A stretch of 64,000 bases of DNA from Algorimicrobium sediminis (GCF_042684585.1 NZ_JBHULS010000001.1:62001-126000), one strand, 5' to 3'; shown: positions 45,458 to 54,839, numbered from the stretch's first letter. Made by a program: numbers and translations. Notes: a model not told the origin generated them from the sequence alone.

Positions 45458-46204
45458 TTAATCTTGTAGTGCAAAAACCTGTTTTAAAATAGTGGTTGTT
45501 CTTGATTTGTAGCTTGTTCTTATAGCATTTTCTTCAATAGCAATCATTTTATAAACACCTTTTAAGGCTTCCTCGGTAACATAGTCTGTTAAATTAGGAT
45601 TGACATCGCTTGTAAATGGTAAATCATTGTAGGTTTCAATTATAGACGTCCAAATAGTGTTGGCCCCCACATTATTAAATGAATTATTTATGACCGGGTG
45701 AAATTGTTGGTATAAAGGAGCTTTTGTTTTTTGTGCTAAATACTGGGTGGCGGCATCGTTATTGCCAAGTAAAATAGCTTTGGCATCGGCAAAAGTTATT
45801 TCTTTTACCGCTTCAATAAAAATGGGTGTAGCTGTTTTTACAGCATCTTCGGCGGCTCGGTTAAGTAGTTTTAGGCCTTCATCGGCTAAATTACTTAAGC
45901 CCACATTTCGTAGGGCTTTATCTACTTTTTGAAGTTCTTCTGGAAGTAAAATTTTAACCAAATCGTTTTTATAAAAACCGTCCTCTTGCATTAAAGAGCT
46001 TACCTGTTGGTCTATACCCTGATTTAAAGCTTGGCGTAAGCCCATGGCAATATCGGCATTGGATAGTTGTGGTGCGTTTTCAGGTAAATTATCTACAACT
46101 TGTTGCAGCTCGGCACAGCTAGTTAAGCAGACTATAATGGTAACAATAAGGCTACGTTGTAAAAGCGTTAGGTGTTTTTTTGTTTTGGCTAATAAATAAA
46201 TCAT
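45458..46204 (-). CDS. DUF4197 family lipoprotein
   Basis: A 248-residue exported protein. The N-terminus has a basic stretch, a hydrophobic core and lipobox CLTSC (Cys30). The mature part fits DUF4197: LSNADIAMGLRQALNQGI, then KILLPEELQKVDKALRNVGL, AAEDAVKTATPIFIEAV, ITFADAKAILLGNNDAATQYL and a C-terminal FALQD. It is all-helical with unknown function. It lies upstream of no partner; the response regulator gene precedes it with 19 bp between. Confidence 0.85.
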   Translation of the reverse strand: MIYLLAKTKKHLTLLQRSLIVTIIVCLTSCAELQQVVDNLPENAPQLSNADIAMGLRQALNQGIDQQVSSLMQEDGFYKNDLVKILLPEELQKVDKALRNVGLSNLADEGLKLLNRAAEDAVKTATPIFIEAVKEITFADAKAILLGNNDAATQYLAQKTKAPLYQQFHPVINNSFNNVGANTIWTSIIETYNDLPFTSDVNPNLTDYVTEEALKGVYKMIAIEENAIRTSYKSRTTTILKQVFALQD

Positions 46205-46223
46205 GTTTTGGTTTTTTTATGGG

Positions 46224-46622
46224 TTAACTATTGTGTTTTTGAAGCAACCCCTGAAGTGATGCCGCATTTATTGGTTTTACAAGAAACCCGTGAACGCTTT
46301 GACTGCGCATGGCGTCGTTATAATCCTTATCGTCCACAGATGAGGTTACAATATAAATTTGGGGTTGGTAAAGGTGTTCAATTTTTAATTGCTGTAACTG
46401 CTTTAAAAAGTCCCACCCATCCATAATGGGCATGTTTAAATCAAGAAACAAGGTTTTTGGTAACTGGGCAATGTTATTGATATGATGTTTTATAAAATCG
46501 AAAATTTCTTGACCATTTTCAAAAACTAAAATATCGTCAGTTAAAAAACCTAGCTTTTGTAAATGCATGCTGGTAACCTTTCTAAAAATGAGGTTGTCAT
46601 CAATTATGGCAATTTTATTCAT
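46224..46622 (-). CDS. Single-domain response regulator
   Basis: A 132-residue CheY-like receiver without an output domain. The acidic pair IIDDN (8-9), phosphorylation Asp61 in LFLDLNMPIMDG, Thr/Ser in IVTSSVDD and Lys in GFLVKPIN are all present. It begins one base after the histidine kinase stop codon, so it is the probable phosphorylation target of that kinase. The output is unknown. Confidence 0.92.
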   Translation of the reverse strand: MNKIAIIDDNLIFRKVTSMHLQKLGFLTDDILVFENGQEIFDFIKHHINNIAQLPKTLFLDLNMPIMDGWDFLKQLQQLKIEHLYQPQIYIVTSSVDDKDYNDAMRSQSVHGFLVKPINAASLQGLLQKHNS

Positions 46623-46623
46623 A

Positions 46624-48201
46624 TCAGGACTTAATTTCTATTACAAAAGCGGTTCCTTTTTGGGCTGTGCTGTACACCTTAATTTTACCGTTTAATCTGG
46701 ATACATACAATTTAACAAAAAACAAACCATATCCGTTATGGCTCCGACTATTATGATGAAACCGTTTGCCTTTTTTAAAAATATCCGCTCTGTTTACCTT
46801 GTTGCTAATGCCGATACCATTATCTTGGAAAATAATTTTATAACATCCATTAACGCGATAGGCAGAAATTTTAACCACCAAAGGTTCCGTGTTTTTTCTA
46901 AATTTAAACGCGTTGGTAAAAAGATTTTCTAAAATATTATTAATATGTACTTTGGGTAAAACAGGATCAGATGCTATGTCTAGTTCCAATGCCATGTCCG
47001 TTGGTTTTAACGCGGCTAGTTTGTTAAGCGTATACTGAATACTTTCTGAAAGCGTCATTTCTGGCTTTTTTTGTGTGTACTCCGTATTTATGAATTTATG
47101 GTAATTAATAAGCGAATTTATACCGTGATTTAACCGCTGAATGGCAGAGTCGTACATGCCAAATAGCTGATTGTGTGCAATAGCTTTTTCTTTTGATTGG
47201 TAATCGGTTACTTTTTGTAATTCACCTAATGCTACTATAGGCTCGCGAAGACTGTGCGATGTAATGGAGGCAAAATCTTCTAAATAGCTTTTTTTCTTAT
47301 TTAGAACCCCATTTAATTTACGAAGTTTTTTATTTAAGTTGGTTAATTCGCTATTTTTTAAAATTAATAGCTCCGCTCTTTCATTTCTTTCTATGGAGTA
47401 CTTTATAAAATTAGAGAAATATAAAAACATATTAATTAAGGAGGAAACGCTTAAAAATAAAATAATAATTAAGGCGCTATCCAATACGCTTAAATAGTTA
47501 AAATGTGTCAGAATTGAAGTGAATGTTATAAGTACAATGGGGGTTAAAAAAAATAGCGGATAATACAAATACGGGTGTGTTTCTTGAGGGGTTACGTTCT
47601 GTAATTGGAGTTTGTCTACAATTTTAACCAGTTTAAACTCGAACATAGATATGGCGTGAATAAAAAACAAAATAGAGGTATTCCAGCTCAAGGTTTCAAA
47701 GCCTTTGTAGGTGTTTAGTTGGCCAACTTCTAATAGATATGAGAATACAGAAAATGAGGCTAGAATATAGAGACTTCCGTTAAAAAGTAAAAATAGTTGT
47801 CTTTTTGGTTTAACACTTAAAAAATAAAAACCCAAAAAACTGAAAACAAACATTATTATTGTAGCAGGAGAACTTAATGCCCAATAATAGGACGTTTCCA
47901 AATTAAATACGGAAAAAACCAGTTCCAAGCCCTGGATAAAAAGCCCTAAAGCAAGTACATAGTGAATAATTTTTTTATTCTTCAAAAAGTAAAGCGCTCC
48001 CAAAACAATAAAACTAATACTTGTTATTATTTTCATGGTTGCCAATGGGTTTACGCTATACCCTGTAAATATAGAATTTGTGTTACCTGCCAACCATGCA
48101 TAAACATTGGCTAATGAGGCTACTAAAATAACTACAGCTGTTAGTTTAAACGAAAACAACAGTCTGTTTACAGCCTTAAAATTAAATAAAGAATTTGCCA
48201 T
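46624..48201 (-). CDS. Membrane sensor histidine kinase
   Basis: A 525-residue kinase. Eight or so hydrophobic helices fill residues 10-270, forming a membrane-embedded sensor like MASE-type domains rather than a periplasmic loop. A short coiled coil (about 275-305, NSELTNLNKKLRKLNGVLNKKK) leads to the His box ITSHSLREPIVAL (about 313), then the ATPase domain with N box NNILENLFTNAFKF, G1 FQDNGIGIS and G2 GYGLFFVKL. It is co-transcribed with the receiver gene downstream. The signal is unknown. Confidence 0.92.
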   Translation of the reverse strand: MANSLFNFKAVNRLLFSFKLTAVVILVASLANVYAWLAGNTNSIFTGYSVNPLATMKIITSISFIVLGALYFLKNKKIIHYVLALGLFIQGLELVFSVFNLETSYYWALSSPATIIMFVFSFLGFYFLSVKPKRQLFLLFNGSLYILASFSVFSYLLEVGQLNTYKGFETLSWNTSILFFIHAISMFEFKLVKIVDKLQLQNVTPQETHPYLYYPLFFLTPIVLITFTSILTHFNYLSVLDSALIIILFLSVSSLINMFLYFSNFIKYSIERNERAELLILKNSELTNLNKKLRKLNGVLNKKKSYLEDFASITSHSLREPIVALGELQKVTDYQSKEKAIAHNQLFGMYDSAIQRLNHGINSLINYHKFINTEYTQKKPEMTLSESIQYTLNKLAALKPTDMALELDIASDPVLPKVHINNILENLFTNAFKFRKNTEPLVVKISAYRVNGCYKIIFQDNGIGISNKVNRADIFKKGKRFHHNSRSHNGYGLFFVKLYVSRLNGKIKVYSTAQKGTAFVIEIKS

Positions 48202-48470
48202 GTGTGCTTAATAGGGATAATGCATTGGGAAGGTTTGGTTAATAACTAGCTTGTTAAAGTTAGTATTTATTTTTTAATAAGGTCATGTGCAACGCGTGCA
48301 AAATTAATATTCGTTGCTAAAAAAAGACCTTTTACCACATTTAAATGAAAATTAGGCGGACTAAACAGGTTGTTAAAAATAAAATAATACCATTTTAATG
48401 CTCTGTTTTAAGTAGCTTATAGGTCTTTTAGATATTATACTAATAGGGCTGTATTTTACCTAATAATGTG
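48202..48470. other. Intergenic stretch between kinase and mutase genes
   Basis: About 270 bp of AT-rich DNA between divergent genes. A minus-strand TAATTTTG (48299-48306) fits the -7 consensus for the kinase operon. No gene, no cobalamin-riboswitch-like element and no strong dyad is seen. Confidence 0.45.
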
Positions 48471-48478
48471 TAAATTTG
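48471..48478 (+). promoter_or_regulatory. -7 box of the fused mutase gene
   Basis: TAAATTTG matches TAnnTTTG, 24 bp before ATG 48503. An in-frame TTG at 48476 lies inside the box and cannot be the start. Confidence 0.65.
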
Positions 48479-48502
48479 TGCTTCAAAAAAAATAAAATAA
48501 GC

Positions 48503-51500
48503 ATGCAAGCTACAACGCCATACACTCCAAAACACAAAGTAAGAATTGTAACCGCGGCCTCCTTATTTGACGGCCATGACGCCTCTATAAACATTATGCG
48601 GCGTATTATTCAAGCCACCGGCGTGGAAGTTATCCATTTGGGCCATGACCGAAGCGTAGAAGAAGTGGTAAACACAGCTATTCAAGAAGACGCTAACGCT
48701 ATTTGTTTAACCTCCTATCAAGGCGGTCATAACGAGTATTTTAAATACATGTTCGATTTATTAGCCGAAAAAGGAGCGGGACATATTAAAATTTTTGGCG
48801 GCGGTGGCGGTGTTATTTTGCCATCGGAAATTAAAGAGCTAATGGACTATGGCATTACGCGCATTTATTCGCCAGACGATGGTCGTGAAATGGGTTTACA
48901 AGGAATGATTAACGACTTGGTAGAAAAATCCGATTTTCCTAGTCCAAAATTAATCTTACCAGAAAATAAAAATGTAGCAGAATTATTACAGGAACAGGAT
49001 GTAAATACCATTGCCCGTTTAATTTCGTTTGCCGAAAATGATCACGATGCTTTTGAAACGCATTTTGCTTCTATTGCTGCCAATAATAAAAATGCCTGTC
49101 CTGTTTTAGGTATTACCGGTACCGGAGGATCAGGTAAATCGTCATTAGTAGATGAGTTAGTACGTCGCTTTTTAGCAGATTTTCCAGACAAAAAAGTAGC
49201 CTTGGTGTCGGTCGATCCGTCTAAGCGCAAAACTGGCGGAGCTTTGCTGGGCGATAGGATTCGCATGAATGCCATTAATAATTCGCGTGTTTACATGCGT
49301 AGTTTGGCCACGCGCCAATCTAATTTAGCACTTTCAAAATATGTGCATGAGGCGGTACAAGTTTTGCAAGCATCTGGTTACGATTTAATTATTTTAGAAA
49401 CCTCCGGTATTGGTCAGTCGGATACCGAAATTATAGAACATTCCGATGTTTCTTTGTATGTAATGACGCCAGAGTTTGGTGCCGCAACGCAATTAGAAAA
49501 AATTGATATGCTGGATTTTGCCGATTTAGTAGCCATCAATAAATTTGATAAACGAGGCGCTTTAGATGCGCTTCGCGATGTGAAAAAACAGTACATGCGT
49601 AACAATAATTTATGGGATACACCCCAGGACCAATTGCCTGTGTACGGTACCATAGCATCGCAGTTTAACGATCCTGGTATGAATACCTTGTACAAGGCTA
49701 TTATGGATACATTGGTGGAAAAAGCTCAAGCAGTTCTAAAATCTACATTCCATATTTCTAATGAAATGAGCGAAAAGATTTTTGTTATTCCACCATCCCG
49801 AACTAGGTACTTATCGGAAATTGCCGAAACCAACAGAGCTTACGATAAAACCGTAACACAACAAGTAGCCGTAGCGCAAAAACTGTATGGTATTTACAAA
49901 ACAATCTGCTCGGTTACAGATGTTAAAACCGATGCTGATGAAAAATCGTTTATAGGAAAATTGCAGTTGGATGTGGATGCTATAATGTCCTACGCGAAAA
50001 ATGAGCAAGACCGCATGTTTTTAGGATTGCTTATAAAAGAATTCGACAGAGTTAAACTAGATTTAAATCCATATAACTGGGAAATTATTGTAGGCTGGGA
50101 TGCGAAAGTAAACAAGTACAAAAATCCGGTATATGCCTTTAAAGTACGCGATAAAGAAATTAAAATTGAAACCCACACGGAATCATTATCACATACGCAA
50201 ATTCCAAAGGTAGCGCTGCCTAAATATCAGGCTTGGGGCGATATTTTGAGGTGGACCTTACAAGAAAATGTGCCGGGCGAGTTTCCATACACATCTGGTT
50301 TGTATCCGTTTAAGCGAACAGGCGAAGATCCCGCCAGAATGTTTGCAGGCGAAGGTGGGCCAGAACGCACCAATAGACGTTTTCATTACGTAAGTGCCGG
50401 GTTACCTGCCAAACGTTTGTCTACGGCCTTCGATAGTGTTACGCTTTATGGAAATGATCCAGACCTACGTCCAGATATTTATGGTAAAATTGGAAATGCA
50501 GGGGTGTCTATCTGCTGTTTGGACGATGCCAAAAAACTGTATTCAGGCTTTAATTTGGCTGATGTCATGACCTCCGTGAGTATGACAATTAATGGGCCAG
50601 CACCTATGCTGCTAGCTTTTTTCATGAATGCGGCCATTGACCAACAATGTGAAATTTACATTAAAGAGCACGGTTTAGAGGCAGAGGTGGAAGCTAAAAT
50701 TGCCAAACTATACAAAAACAAAGAACGACCTAAATACCACGGCGAACTGCCAGAGGGCAATAATGGTTTAGGTCTGATGCTTTTGGGCGTGACTGGCGAT
50801 TTGGTGTTGCCTGCAGATGTGTATGCAGAAATTAAGAAAAATACCATTGCACAAGTAAGAGGAACCGTTCAAGCCGATATTTTAAAAGAAGACCAAGCAC
50901 AAAATACCTGTATTTTTTCAACGGAATTTGCACTGCGCTTAATGGGCGATGTACAAGAGTATTTTATTGAAAATAACGTGCGTAACTTTTACTCGGTTTC
51001 CATTTCGGGTTATCATATTGCCGAAGCAGGAGCCAATCCTATTACACAGTTAGCTTTAACATTATCCAACGGCTTTACTTATGTGGAGTATTATTTAAGC
51101 CGCGGAATGGATATCAATAAATTCGGTCCTAATTTATCCTTTTTCTTCTCCAATGGTATCGATCCAGAGTATGCTGTAATAGGTCGTGTGGCTAGAAAAA
51201 TTTGGGCAAAAGCCATGAAACATAAATATGGTGCCAACCCACGCGCGCAAATGCTTAAGTACCACATCCAAACGTCTGGACGTAGTTTGCATGCTCAAGA
51301 AATAGATTTTAACGATATTAGAACCACGCTTCAAGCACTTTACGCCATTTACGACAATTGCAACTCGTTGCATACCAATGCCTACGACGAGGCCATTACA
51401 ACACCAACCGAGGAGTCTGTACGCCGCGCCATGGCTATCCAATTAATAATTAATAAGGAATTAGGTTTAGCTAAAAATGAAAATCCATTACAAGGTTCTT

Positions 51501-51952
51501 TCATTATAGAAGAATTAACAGATTTAGTTGAAGAGGCAGTGCTATTGGAGTTTGAAAGAATTACCGAGCGTGGTGGTGTGTTAGGTGCTATGGAAACCAT
51601 GTACCAACGAAGCAAAATTCAAGAAGAGAGTTTGTACTACGAAACGTTAAAACACAATGGCGAATTCCCAATAATAGGCGTAAACACGTTTTTAAGTTCT
51701 AAAGGGTCGCCTACCGTGCAACCAGCTGAAGTAATACGGGCTACCGAAACCGAAAAACAAAATCAAATAAAAACCTTGAAAAATCTGCATGAAGCCACAG
51801 ATACAAGTAATCTGTTGAAAAACCTTCAAACAAAGGCTGTTCAAAATGAAAATATCTTTGAAGCCCTCATGGATGTTTGTAAGGTGTGTAGTTTAGGTGA
51901 AATTACCAATGCTTTATTTGAAGTGGGTGGCCAATATAGGCGAAATATGTAG
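48503..51952 (+). CDS. icmF: Fused acyl-CoA mutase with G-protein chaperone (IcmF type)
   Basis: A 1149-residue B12-dependent carbon-skeleton mutase. The order differs from plain methylmalonyl-CoA mutase. First is a B12-binding domain (about 8-140) with SLFDGHDASINIMRRII, where His supplies the cobalt ligand. Next is a MeaB-like GTPase domain (about 190-420) with Walker A GTGGSGKSS (about 204), SVDPSKRKTGGALLGDR and NKFD. Then the substrate-binding TIM barrel (about 560-1100) with TSGLYPFKRTGEDPARMFAGEG and QTSGRSLHAQEID. That order is the IcmF layout. The substrate is probably isobutyryl-CoA or a related acyl-CoA; methylmalonyl-CoA cannot be excluded. The start is set by the promoter. Confidence 0.9.
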   Translation: MQATTPYTPKHKVRIVTAASLFDGHDASINIMRRIIQATGVEVIHLGHDRSVEEVVNTAIQEDANAICLTSYQGGHNEYFKYMFDLLAEKGAGHIKIFGGGGGVILPSEIKELMDYGITRIYSPDDGREMGLQGMINDLVEKSDFPSPKLILPENKNVAELLQEQDVNTIARLISFAENDHDAFETHFASIAANNKNACPVLGITGTGGSGKSSLVDELVRRFLADFPDKKVALVSVDPSKRKTGGALLGDRIRMNAINNSRVYMRSLATRQSNLALSKYVHEAVQVLQASGYDLIILETSGIGQSDTEIIEHSDVSLYVMTPEFGAATQLEKIDMLDFADLVAINKFDKRGALDALRDVKKQYMRNNNLWDTPQDQLPVYGTIASQFNDPGMNTLYKAIMDTLVEKAQAVLKSTFHISNEMSEKIFVIPPSRTRYLSEIAETNRAYDKTVTQQVAVAQKLYGIYKTICSVTDVKTDADEKSFIGKLQLDVDAIMSYAKNEQDRMFLGLLIKEFDRVKLDLNPYNWEIIVGWDAKVNKYKNPVYAFKVRDKEIKIETHTESLSHTQIPKVALPKYQAWGDILRWTLQENVPGEFPYTSGLYPFKRTGEDPARMFAGEGGPERTNRRFHYVSAGLPAKRLSTAFDSVTLYGNDPDLRPDIYGKIGNAGVSICCLDDAKKLYSGFNLADVMTSVSMTINGPAPMLLAFFMNAAIDQQCEIYIKEHGLEAEVEAKIAKLYKNKERPKYHGELPEGNNGLGLMLLGVTGDLVLPADVYAEIKKNTIAQVRGTVQADILKEDQAQNTCIFSTEFALRLMGDVQEYFIENNVRNFYSVSISGYHIAEAGANPITQLALTLSNGFTYVEYYLSRGMDINKFGPNLSFFFSNGIDPEYAVIGRVARKIWAKAMKHKYGANPRAQMLKYHIQTSGRSLHAQEIDFNDIRTTLQALYAIYDNCNSLHTNAYDEAITTPTEESVRRAMAIQLIINKELGLAKNENPLQGSFIIEELTDLVEEAVLLEFERITERGGVLGAMETMYQRSKIQEESLYYETLKHNGEFPIIGVNTFLSSKGSPTVQPAEVIRATETEKQNQIKTLKNLHEATDTSNLLKNLQTKAVQNENIFEALMDVCKVCSLGEITNALFEVGGQYRRNM

Positions 51953-51988
51953 CCATTTTAGCGGCACTAAACGCTTAAAAAAAACGAT

Positions 51989-52022
51989 AAAAGAGTCCTG
52001 TATTCGGGGCTCTTTTGTTTTT
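51989..52022 (+). terminator. Terminator of the fused mutase gene
   Basis: AAAAGAGTCC pairs with GGGGCTCTTTT across a short loop, followed by a T-rich tract, 37 bp after the stop. Confidence 0.85.
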
Positions 52023-52091
52023 GTGCCCTCCAGCTATTGTAGGAACAACGTAATCTGTTTGTTTCAGAATAATAAACTAAACCAATTAAAA

Positions 52092-52703
52092 ATGTCTTTT
52101 AAAAAACTACACCCCTTACTTAAAGAGGCCCTTGTTGCACAGGATATGCACGCGGCAATGCCATTGCAAAAAACCTTACTGCCTAAATTAAAATCGGGCA
52201 TAAATATGTATGTTGTGGCTAAATCCGGAACGGGCAAAACTACTGCTTTAGTATTGGCAACAGTACATAAATTACAGGCACAAGCCAAAGGCGATTCGCC
52301 AAGGGCGTTAATTATGGTAAAGGATAAGGAAAGCGGATTGGCATTGAAACAGACTTTTGAACGGTTTACCGCTAACACAGATTTACGTATTTATTGTGTA
52401 CATGATACTAGCTCCATCGAAAAACAAAAAGACGACATTTATGTGGGAACTGATATAATTATTGCCACCCCAAAACGATTGAACAAATTGTATTTTATAA
52501 ACGGAATTCATTTGGGAGAACTACAAATATTGGCACTGGACGATGCGCATCTTATTTTGCAAGCTAATTTTCAAAACGATGTGCTACGTGTTTCCGATAG
52601 CTTAAAAAAGTGCCAGTACCTTATTTTTACGGAAGTGCTTTCAGCTAAATTAAAAAGTTTGGAACATAGCATGATGCATCATGCCGAATTGGTTGTTGGG
52701 TAA
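52092..52703 (+). CDS. Single-RecA-domain DEAD-box-like ATPase
   Basis: A 203-residue protein corresponding to the first helicase domain only. A Q-motif-like start (HPLLKEALVAQDMHAAMPLQKTLLPKLKSG) precedes Walker A AKSGTGKTT (about 43-51), ATPKRL (motif Ib), LALDDAHLIL (about 148-157; DDAH where DEAD is usual) and FTEVLSAK where SAT is usual. There is no second RecA domain; the stop is followed by the end of a convergent gene. ATG 52092 gives a start right before the Q-like motif. Either a helper ATPase or a truncated helicase; similar short forms may exist in flavobacteria. Confidence 0.8.
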   Translation: MSFKKLHPLLKEALVAQDMHAAMPLQKTLLPKLKSGINMYVVAKSGTGKTTALVLATVHKLQAQAKGDSPRALIMVKDKESGLALKQTFERFTANTDLRIYCVHDTSSIEKQKDDIYVGTDIIIATPKRLNKLYFINGIHLGELQILALDDAHLILQANFQNDVLRVSDSLKKCQYLIFTEVLSAKLKSLEHSMMHHAELVVG

Positions 52704-52709
52704 ACTAGT

Positions 52710-53105
52710 TTATAAAGTTAGAGTCCACGTGTGTTGCAACTGCTTAAACTTTTTAAGTTCGCTGCGTAACAGCGGTAAATAATCTTTACCATTACTATTG
52801 CACTGCTCCAAACGTTTAATCGTTTTGTTTAATAAGCGTGTTAATCGTTTTACCGTAGCAATATGTTTGTACTTTTTATCGGAAAAGCGCGCCTCTTCTG
52901 CTTTAGCTATTTCGGGAGCTAACGAAACCGACTGTTGTATAATATCGCCTGAAAAATAAATGTACGCATTTTCCGAACCATCCGCTTGTAAATGCGCTAA
53001 ATCCTGATGTAAGTAGTTTGAAATACTATGCGAAAGCGACATAATATCAATAGCCTTTTGATAAATAGGCGACTGAAATAAACTGGAAGCGATTGGGGTT
53101 TTCAT
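52710..53105 (-). CDS. 131-residue helical protein of unknown function
   Basis: A soluble, mostly helical protein starting MKTPIASSLFQSPIYQKAIDIMSLSHSISNYL and ending LKKFKQLQHTWTLTL. A conserved-looking centre reads ENAYIYFSGDIIQQSVSLAPEIAKAE. No family is recognised. It is convergent with the DEAD-like gene (6 bp between stops) and divergent from the Lrp-type regulator. The composition and independent position support a real gene. Confidence 0.65.
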   Translation of the reverse strand: MKTPIASSLFQSPIYQKAIDIMSLSHSISNYLHQDLAHLQADGSENAYIYFSGDIIQQSVSLAPEIAKAEEARFSDKKYKHIATVKRLTRLLNKTIKRLEQCNSNGKDYLPLLRSELKKFKQLQHTWTLTL

Positions 53106-53222
53106 ATATCCATTGCAATTTTATCAAAAATAGCTACAAGTTTGGATTTATTAACTTGTTTATTAAAGTAAAAGCGTATATTTACTTTAAAATTTAAGTA
53201 ATATTTATTATTTTTCTTTAAA

Positions 53223-53675
53223 ATGAGTATAGATGCTTTAAACTGGAAAATACTAACCTGTTTGCAACAAAATGCCCAGATGTCCAATGCCGAAATTGGT
53301 AGGCAAGTAGGTATCAGTTCGCCTGCCGTTTCCGAACGCATTAAAAAAATGGAAGATGCTGGTGTTATTCAAAATTATCATACCACAGTTTCGCCTTTGG
53401 AGGCTGGTTACCAATTAAAAGCACTCATTACCATTCGTGCTTTTATGGGCATGTTAAAACCTTTTTTAGAAAAGGTGAAAACCTACGATGAGGTGCTAAA
53501 CTGCTACCGCATTACAGGTAATGAGAATATTGTTATGGAGGTTGTTTTAAAAAATCAGAAACACCTAGAGGCTTTTATAGACCAATTAATAGTTTATGGC
53601 GAAACCAAAACTCAAATTATACTTTCGCACGTGGTAAAGCACAATGCGGTAAAACCGTTAAAAACGTCTTCTTAG
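53223..53675 (+). CDS. Lrp/AsnC family transcriptional regulator
   Basis: A 150-residue regulator. The N-terminal helix-turn-helix (LNWKILTCLQQNAQMSNAEIGRQVGISSPAVSERIKKME, about 5-43) is followed by the RAM ligand-binding domain (about 62-140) with ALITIRAF, CYRITGNENIVMEVVLKN. Family members sense amino acids and form octamers. Regulated genes are unknown; the divergent 131-residue gene and a palindrome just downstream are candidates. Confidence 0.92.
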   Translation: MSIDALNWKILTCLQQNAQMSNAEIGRQVGISSPAVSERIKKMEDAGVIQNYHTTVSPLEAGYQLKALITIRAFMGMLKPFLEKVKTYDEVLNCYRITGNENIVMEVVLKNQKHLEAFIDQLIVYGETKTQIILSHVVKHNAVKPLKTSS

Positions 53676-53698
53676 TAAGGGGTATCTTTTGGTTTTGT

Positions 53699-53714
53699 TT
53701 TGGCAGTTGCCAAA
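53699..53714. promoter_or_regulatory. 16-bp palindrome after the Lrp gene
   Basis: TTTGGCAGTTGCCAAA has perfect 7-bp arms around a 2-bp centre, 24 bp after the Lrp stop and 124 bp before the DUF1684 -7 box. The 2-bp centre argues against an RNA hairpin and for a protein site. Confidence 0.45.
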
Positions 53715-53837
53715 GTAGTGTATTAAAGGTTACCTTGGTTAATGGTTTACTTTTTTATTAGCGCAGCAATTCTTGTAGGTAGGATTATTTTTATGCAATA
53801 GTTAGCGTTCACATACCTGCAAAATATGAATAAATTG

Positions 53838-53845
53838 TATTTTTG
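53838..53845 (+). promoter_or_regulatory. -7 box and rare Shine-Dalgarno of the DUF1684 gene
   Basis: TATTTTTG matches TAnnTTTG, 22 bp before the ATG at 53868. AGGAG ends 3 bp before the ATG, an uncommon strong ribosome binding site in this window. Confidence 0.6.
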
Positions 53846-53867
53846 AATTTCAATAAAAAAAGGAGTC

Positions 53868-54470
53868 ATGAAAATAGTAATTGCTTTATGCTTACTAGTT
53901 AGTATTGTGAGTTGCCAAAAAAAGGAACCGCTTTTGGGCGATACAGATTGGCAGCGACAAAAAAATGCCGATTTTAAGGATGCTAGTAAATCACCGTTAA
54001 AAAAGAAAGATCTTAAAAATTTTAAAACCCTAGATTTTTTTCCAGTGGATTCTTCTTTCATTGTTCAGGCCGTTTTGACCAGAACACCAGATTCTACCTG
54101 GTTTTCAATGCCTACTACTACCGATCGTGTTAGTAAAGAACGCGTGTATGGTATGCTATCTTTTTCTTTGCAGGAACAAAATTTTGAATTAGCAGTTTAC
54201 CAAGGCGAAGAAACCATGGCACAAGAAGGTATGGAAGACTATCTATTTTTACCTTTTATTGACGATACAAATGGCGAAACAACTTATGGCGGTGGTAGAT
54301 ATTTGGATTTACGCATTCCGGAAGGCAATACCATGCTTATCAATTTTAACGAAGCTTATAATCCTTATTGTGTATATAACGAAACGTATTCCTGTCCTCT
54401 CGTACCACAGCAAAACACCCTAAATGTTGCTGTTACTGCTGGTGAAAAAAACTTTATCCCTGCAGAGTAG
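53868..54470 (+). CDS. DUF1684 family lipoprotein
   Basis: A 200-residue lipoprotein with lipobox IVSC (Cys16). DUF1684 signatures are clear: WQRQKNADFKD near the mature N-terminus, FFPVDSSF, YGMLSFSLQ, YQGEE, FLPFIDDTNGETTYGGGRYLDL (about 126-147), NFNEAYNPYCVYNETYSCPL (about 158-177) and LNVAVTAGEKNF. The function is unknown. A -7 box and an AGGAG ribosome site precede it. Its stop lies 3 bp from the convergent crcB stop. Confidence 0.92.
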   Translation: MKIVIALCLLVSIVSCQKKEPLLGDTDWQRQKNADFKDASKSPLKKKDLKNFKTLDFFPVDSSFIVQAVLTRTPDSTWFSMPTTTDRVSKERVYGMLSFSLQEQNFELAVYQGEETMAQEGMEDYLFLPFIDDTNGETTYGGGRYLDLRIPEGNTMLINFNEAYNPYCVYNETYSCPLVPQQNTLNVAVTAGEKNFIPAE

Positions 54471-54473
54471 CAC

Positions 54474-54839
54474 TTATTTGGCAATATAAACACCCAGCAG
54501 AACAGCTAAAAAGCCCACTATAAACGTGCCCAAAGTATAAATGGCTAGGCTTATAAGGTCGCCAGATTTTAAAAATAAATGGTTTTCATAGGCAAATGCC
54601 GAGAAGGTTGTAAACCCTCCACAAAATCCGGTGGCCAATAAAATAACGTACTGGTTACTAAATTCCGGGTTTTTTGCTGCAAAGCCTAATATGAATCCAA
54701 TGAGTAAACTACCAAGTATGTTTACTAAAAATGTGCCATAGGGCAAGCTGTGTTCTAATCCGTTTAAGTGCTTACTTATTAAAAAACGAAGCACGCTGCC
54801 TGAACCACCTCCAATAAAAACTAAAAACACCTGTTTCAT
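54474..54839 (-). CDS. crcB: Fluoride exporter CrcB/FluC
   Basis: A 121-residue inner membrane fluoride channel working as an antiparallel dimer. GGGSGSVLRFLISKHL (about 9-24), YGTFLVNILGSLLIGFI (about 34-50) with the pore Asn, and ATGFCGGFTTFSAFAYE (about 69-85) with the Phe-rich TFS motif are diagnostic. Four helices. It is 6 bp downstream of the GyrI-like gene. No fluoride riboswitch (GGNGATGG-type) is seen upstream of either gene. Confidence 0.95.
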   Translation of the reverse strand: MKQVFLVFIGGGSGSVLRFLISKHLNGLEHSLPYGTFLVNILGSLLIGFILGFAAKNPEFSNQYVILLATGFCGGFTTFSAFAYENHLFLKSGDLISLAIYTLGTFIVGFLAVLLGVYIAK

